A stretch of DNA of 64,000 nucleotides, taken from Acanthosoma haemorrhoidale (taxonomy: Eukaryota > Arthropoda > Insecta > Hemiptera > Acanthosomatidae). The position numbers and the translations under genes are program-made. Every line of letters begins with the position of its first letter. Positions within the stretch are counted from its first letter, which is position 1. This document shows, one piece after another, positions 60,519 to 64,000 of the stretch. The stretch spans positions 47,195,754 through 47,259,753 of the forward strand of contig OV884011.1 of assembly GCA_930367205.1 (NCBI GenBank), read 5' to 3'. The notes under the pieces were generated by a model, which was not told the origin of the DNA, did not search any database, and saw only the letters and a list, made by a program, of their open reading frames with translations.

Positions 60519-61562
60519 GAAGCGGGTTTAGCATTAACCTTAACATGCATGAACGGAATTTTACTTACTTGATCATAATGAATTTATTTGTCAGAAGATT
60601 TAGGTAGTTTTATAAGTCTATTCGTATTTATTTGCTAAATGTAGGTGATTCCTCATGGTGTTATTAAATCGTAATATGATTATGTTGCTCAATAACTTTA
60701 AAAATGTAGCCTTATTAGTTCTAGATTTATTTCATATTGCTTTGTATACCAAAGCGTGCTACTTAGAAAACTATTTGTGAACTTCAATTGAGGTTAATTA
60801 TATTGATAAGGAAGTTGCGGAAGGAAAGAAATTTTCAAGGAGTTAATTCATTTTTGAGGAAATAATTAATTAACAAAACTGAGTGAAAAACTTAATAATT
60901 TAATAAATTCTTGTAATTGAACATAATTATTCAGAATGCTTCTAGACTTTGTCCTACAATCACCAGAGCTCTTAGTTGATATTTTTAAAATTAAAATAAA
61001 AGTTATCAATTTTCTTATATTCAATAACTGAAAAATAACAAATTTAATATTTTCTTTCGCTATTAAAATATTAGTTATTCATTCTTAGTATTCAATACTT
61101 TTTACATGAGAAGCAGGTCTTATTGGGTTTGTTATCAATTTTGCTTTAATTAGGTTATAAATAAATCGTGCCAATACAGAAATTTATAAATGAATATGGT
61201 AAGAAATATTTCTACTTTTTTAAATATTAGCATGGTTAACACATAGTAGACATTGATAATGTAAATTAGATAATTTTAATTTATTGGATTAATTTCTGTA
61301 CTTATTTTCATTATATTTATTGCTAATGTTTTATAAGTGATATTTATTTATTCACGTGTACAGCCGTGGTATTAGTGATAACATAGCATGATCCTATATA
61401 ATTGTATATTATGGATTAAAAATAGAAATGCAGGTCCACCACATCTTGGTGGGACAAATACTTGTGGCAATGTCTGAAATAGTTAGTAATCCTCTTGAAC
61501 TTTATTTCGGATTTATGAACCAGATTCTCTACTTCTTCAATCTCAAATATCAATTTTTTTTT

Positions 61563-61595
61563 TGAGGCTGAGTGAACCTCGTTTAGACCCATCGG
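61563..61595 (-). repeat. fragment of the 53.6-kb SINE body
   Basis: GAGGCTGAGTGAACCTCGTT followed by TAGACCCATC matches 53604-53634 (GAGGCTGAGTGGATCTCGAA..CAGACTCATC) in the same orientation. Only the body fragment is present. Confidence 0.45.
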
Positions 61596-61779
61596 TAGTC
61601 TTAATAGTTTGTGAAAATTGGTCAAGGATACTTTCAGACAAATACGAGTATAGTGCACTTGTTTGAAAATTGTGATGTTCACTGATTAGAAGAGGGAGGC
61701 TTGCATAAATGATCAGCAGGAATAATGTGTGTAACTAAAAAAAAAAAAAACCATTAAATATTCTAAATTGATTACTCCC

Positions 61780-61890
61780 CGAATCAGAACCTCACGTGGT
61801 AGCTATGAAAGGGCCATGTTACGAATTAATAAACCCTTTGATATCTGCCTACAAAGAAATACCGGCCCTTTAAAGGGTTAATTAAGTAAC
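61780..61890. promoter_or_regulatory. candidate intronic regulatory island with homeodomain-type site
   Basis: This small island holds CCTTTGAT (TCF-like), a perfect 12-bp palindrome CCCTTTAAAGGG (866-877 of the 61 kb block) and, directly adjoining it, TTAATTAA (61878-61885), a paired-like homeodomain core. It lies in the first intron of a homeobox gene, where autoregulation is plausible. The function is inferred; only the motifs are seen. Confidence 0.25.
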
Positions 61891-62089
61891 GCAAGTGAAA
61901 AAAAAAGTCAAAAGAGATAAGTAGACATAAAGGACGATTAGGGCGTTTATACAAGAAAAAAAAAAGAATGAAGGAAGAGTCACATAAAGAGAAAAAAACT
62001 GATCCTTGGCCCTGTGTGTTTTAACATATAAAGAAGAGAGCGAAAGAACTGACGGTATTTTGTGTAAGACCTTTGTGGAGGTGGCTGCC

Positions 62090-62275
62090 AAAACAGGATA
62101 TCGATCAAGTGTCCTGCGCGCTCACACATGCCCCAAACAACCTCACAACACCGGCTCACCTCTTCCGTGAATCATTTCGGCAACGCTGTACTCACAATGA
62201 TAACTAACTGCGAAACTGTCACGTTGCTTATCACCTGGGGATTAGGGAATATGATTAGCGTGAAGGTCTGGCAGG
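62090..62275. promoter_or_regulatory. candidate intronic regulatory island
   Basis: This is a block of near-balanced base composition in AT-rich intron. It contains GGGATTAGGG (an Otx/K50 homeodomain-type TAATCC core), TTATCA (GATA-type) and ATGATTAGCG. There is no reading frame of note. Regulatory function is inferred from composition, motifs and location. Confidence 0.22.
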
Positions 62276-63084
62276 TAGATGTTCAGAATCATTATCAGTG
62301 AATTCCACCAATGCCAAGGAGGAACCTAAACAAAAATATTGTTTAAATAAATAAAAATCAGTAATATACTCAGAAAAATTTCAGCAAAAACCCCCTGGTA
62401 TTTAACAGAATAAATCACAATTAAATCAGTTCTTGTCATGTTTTTTTGTAATATAGATTATTTGATTACAATTAATACGAAAATAATATCTTTAGTAATG
62501 CAACTGGAGGAAATGTATACATGAATTAATATTTGAAGTTACATTAAAATAAAAATAAAGTTGTAATAAACACAGAAAAACTGAGCGCTCAACTGAAAGT
62601 GATAAAATAAAAACAACTTAAAAAAATAAACATAAAATTAGAGGATTTTTTTTAATGATTAATTCTAGAAACAGCCTTATTAAATTATTGTTTGAATAAA
62701 AAAACACTTTTGAAGAAACTTGGAACAACCTAAACTTTCAGAGTTACATATTCGTTTATTTAGAATAAAATTTTACATAAGGCATTGTTTAAAGGTTTAC
62801 CACATAAGGACAAATAAGTAGTATTTTATAATGACACTGGGACTAGTCACAGTAGGTATGATTACATACCGAAGACTACATGACTAAATGAGGAAAATTC
62901 AATTAATAACAAATGTTTCGTCTGAAGTTAATCTCAAATGAATTGCTGCGCCCACTCATATTTAACAGAATATCATCAGATCCACATTCAAGGGTTCATA
63001 TTCCAATTCAATTTGAACTCAAATCGAAATAAAATATGGGGTTTTCATACAATTCACCTTTTGAAATAGCCTTTATTTAATTGG

Positions 63085-63109
63085 CACACACACACACACA
63101 AAAAAAAAA
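63085..63109. repeat. (CA)n(A)n simple repeat
   Basis: About eight CA units followed by an A-tract, in the Vsx intron. Confidence 0.85.
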
Positions 63110-64000
63110 GGAACAAAAATGAACATCACAAATAATGCCTTGAGGAGCTCCTAATATTCTCCAGAATTCCTTGAGTTGATACTCCAGAAAAATATTGATA
63201 ATTTACATAAATGGGAAATATAAATGCATAATAACATTAAATGGTAATAAACCCAGAGAAACACTTCGAAAAACTCCAGATTCAAAGACAATAGTAGCTG
63301 TTCATAATATGATAACATATTATCAATGCAAAGGGTCTCAGCTCCAACAAAAAATAAACTACAAAATTACAAATAAAAAGTAAGTAATTAATCCTGAAAA
63401 TACCACTTATTTACTTAGTATTCAATAAAAAAATATATACATAGACCCCTTAGAAAGGCCTGATATTTCAACGCCTTAAAAAGTAGTGAGGTACTAACTA
63501 ATAAAATTGCATAAAATACATATCTACATTTTTATTTATTTATAAGCTTTTAAAACACAAAATATAAATTATAATACGGTTTCAAAATATTCTGTACAAA
63601 AACAAAACATGTAGGCAAACCATTATTCATTTATAACGGAGTATACACCAACAAAATCAACCATCTGTTTCTTAATTTGTGTCTATATGTGATTAATAAC
63701 ATATCAGAGGAAAATTTTAACCTAAACCTACAAATTTTTAAATTTATAATACAATTTTACAAAAGCATTTTGTAAAGGTTTACTACTTATTGAGAAATTT
63801 AACGGTTTGTTAAAATTACAATTTCTAGTCACACTAGAAGTAATTACAGACAGAAAGCCTACAAATAAACACAATAATTAATTCATTTAACATTATATGT
63901 TCGGTTCATTAGCAAACATTTTCTACATGCAGAGGTTACTCTCTAAACAATTGTTGGTAGAAAATTTATGAAATTTGACAGTAAACATCTTGCATCTAAC

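Larger units (their letters stand above)
57548..64000 (+). other. Vsx intron 1 (5' part), no exon seen
   Basis: From the GT donor at 57548 to the window end the sequence is AT-rich with stops in all frames. I found no homeodomain-like reading frame, so downstream exons are presumably outside the window. Contents: a pyrimidine minisatellite (60436-60518), a short fragment shared with 53.6 kb (61563-61595), two GC-richer islands (61.78-61.89 and 62.09-62.28 kb) that could be intronic enhancers, and a CA/A simple repeat near 63.09 kb. The rest looks like unique AT-rich intron. Confidence 0.55.

Noticed and set aside
60510..60575. Polypyrimidine tract plus TTTAG|AAGCGGG looked like the acceptor of Vsx exon 2.
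   Set aside because: In the required phase the translation runs only about 16 codons to a stop and has no Vsx-like content; the tract is explained by the pyrimidine minisatellite.
1..64000. CRISPR arrays, rRNA genes, intact tRNA genes or prokaryotic operons.
   Set aside because: No regularly spaced direct repeats, no rRNA-like sequence, and all tRNA-like pieces are decayed SINE heads.

Overview
The window looks like AT-rich nuclear DNA of an arthropod, most likely an insect. The reasons are one spliced homeobox-type exon, jockey-clade LINEs, internally deleted mariner-family elements, an errantivirus-like Ty3/gypsy fragment, tRNA-derived SINE heads, and no bacterial operon structure. I cannot name the species.

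The only gene I can support firmly is near the right end. A GC-rich island (about 57.1-57.55 kb) carries the first coding exon (57274-57547, + strand) of a Vsx (visual system homeobox, CHX10 family) gene. The exon has the N-terminal octapeptide-type motif RSPFAIQELLGL and ends at a CAG|GTAACC donor. The rest of the window (57548-64000) reads as the start of a long first intron. The homeodomain and CVC exons are not visible and presumably lie beyond the right edge.

The 57 kb to the left is a gene-poor flank filled with transposon debris of different ages. In order: a possible hAT terminus (3.7 kb); a jockey-LINE fragment (4.0-4.5 kb) next to the 5' part of an errantivirus-like LTR element with a tRNA-Lys primer binding site and gag-protease relics (4.57-6.73 kb); a second jockey fragment (8.8 kb); a 97 percent identical inverted duplication (11755-12496); a solo LTR with a perfect 5-bp target duplication (12759-13632); a different jockey-type LINE 3' half (15.5-16.4 kb); a third jockey 3' end (18.1-18.7 kb); an internally deleted mariner with intact ends (19196-20213); an imperfect fold-back repeat (27.6-28.0 kb); a second internally deleted Tc1/mariner-type element with about 70-bp inverted ends (34886-35739); a second solo LTR of the same family (36729-37521); a cluster of LINE tails (43-49 kb); a nested LINE/MITE/solo-LTR stack (46.3-47.8 kb); and a 0.4-kb direct duplication (52.7 and 53.9 kb).

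Scattered among these are short GC-richer islands without good ORFs (16.7, 32.2-33.1, 37.85, 40.9, 44.4, 51.1, 61.8 and 62.1 kb). They are reasonable candidates for cis-regulatory elements of the developmental gene, but only cross-species comparison could show that. Two exon-like islands (28130-28501 and 52253-52438) and one possible single-membrane-segment ORF (7388-7648) remain unexplained. I found no convincing new multi-gene system. The most unusual pieces are the near-identical inverted duplication, the nested insertion stack, and the three same-orientation solo LTRs.
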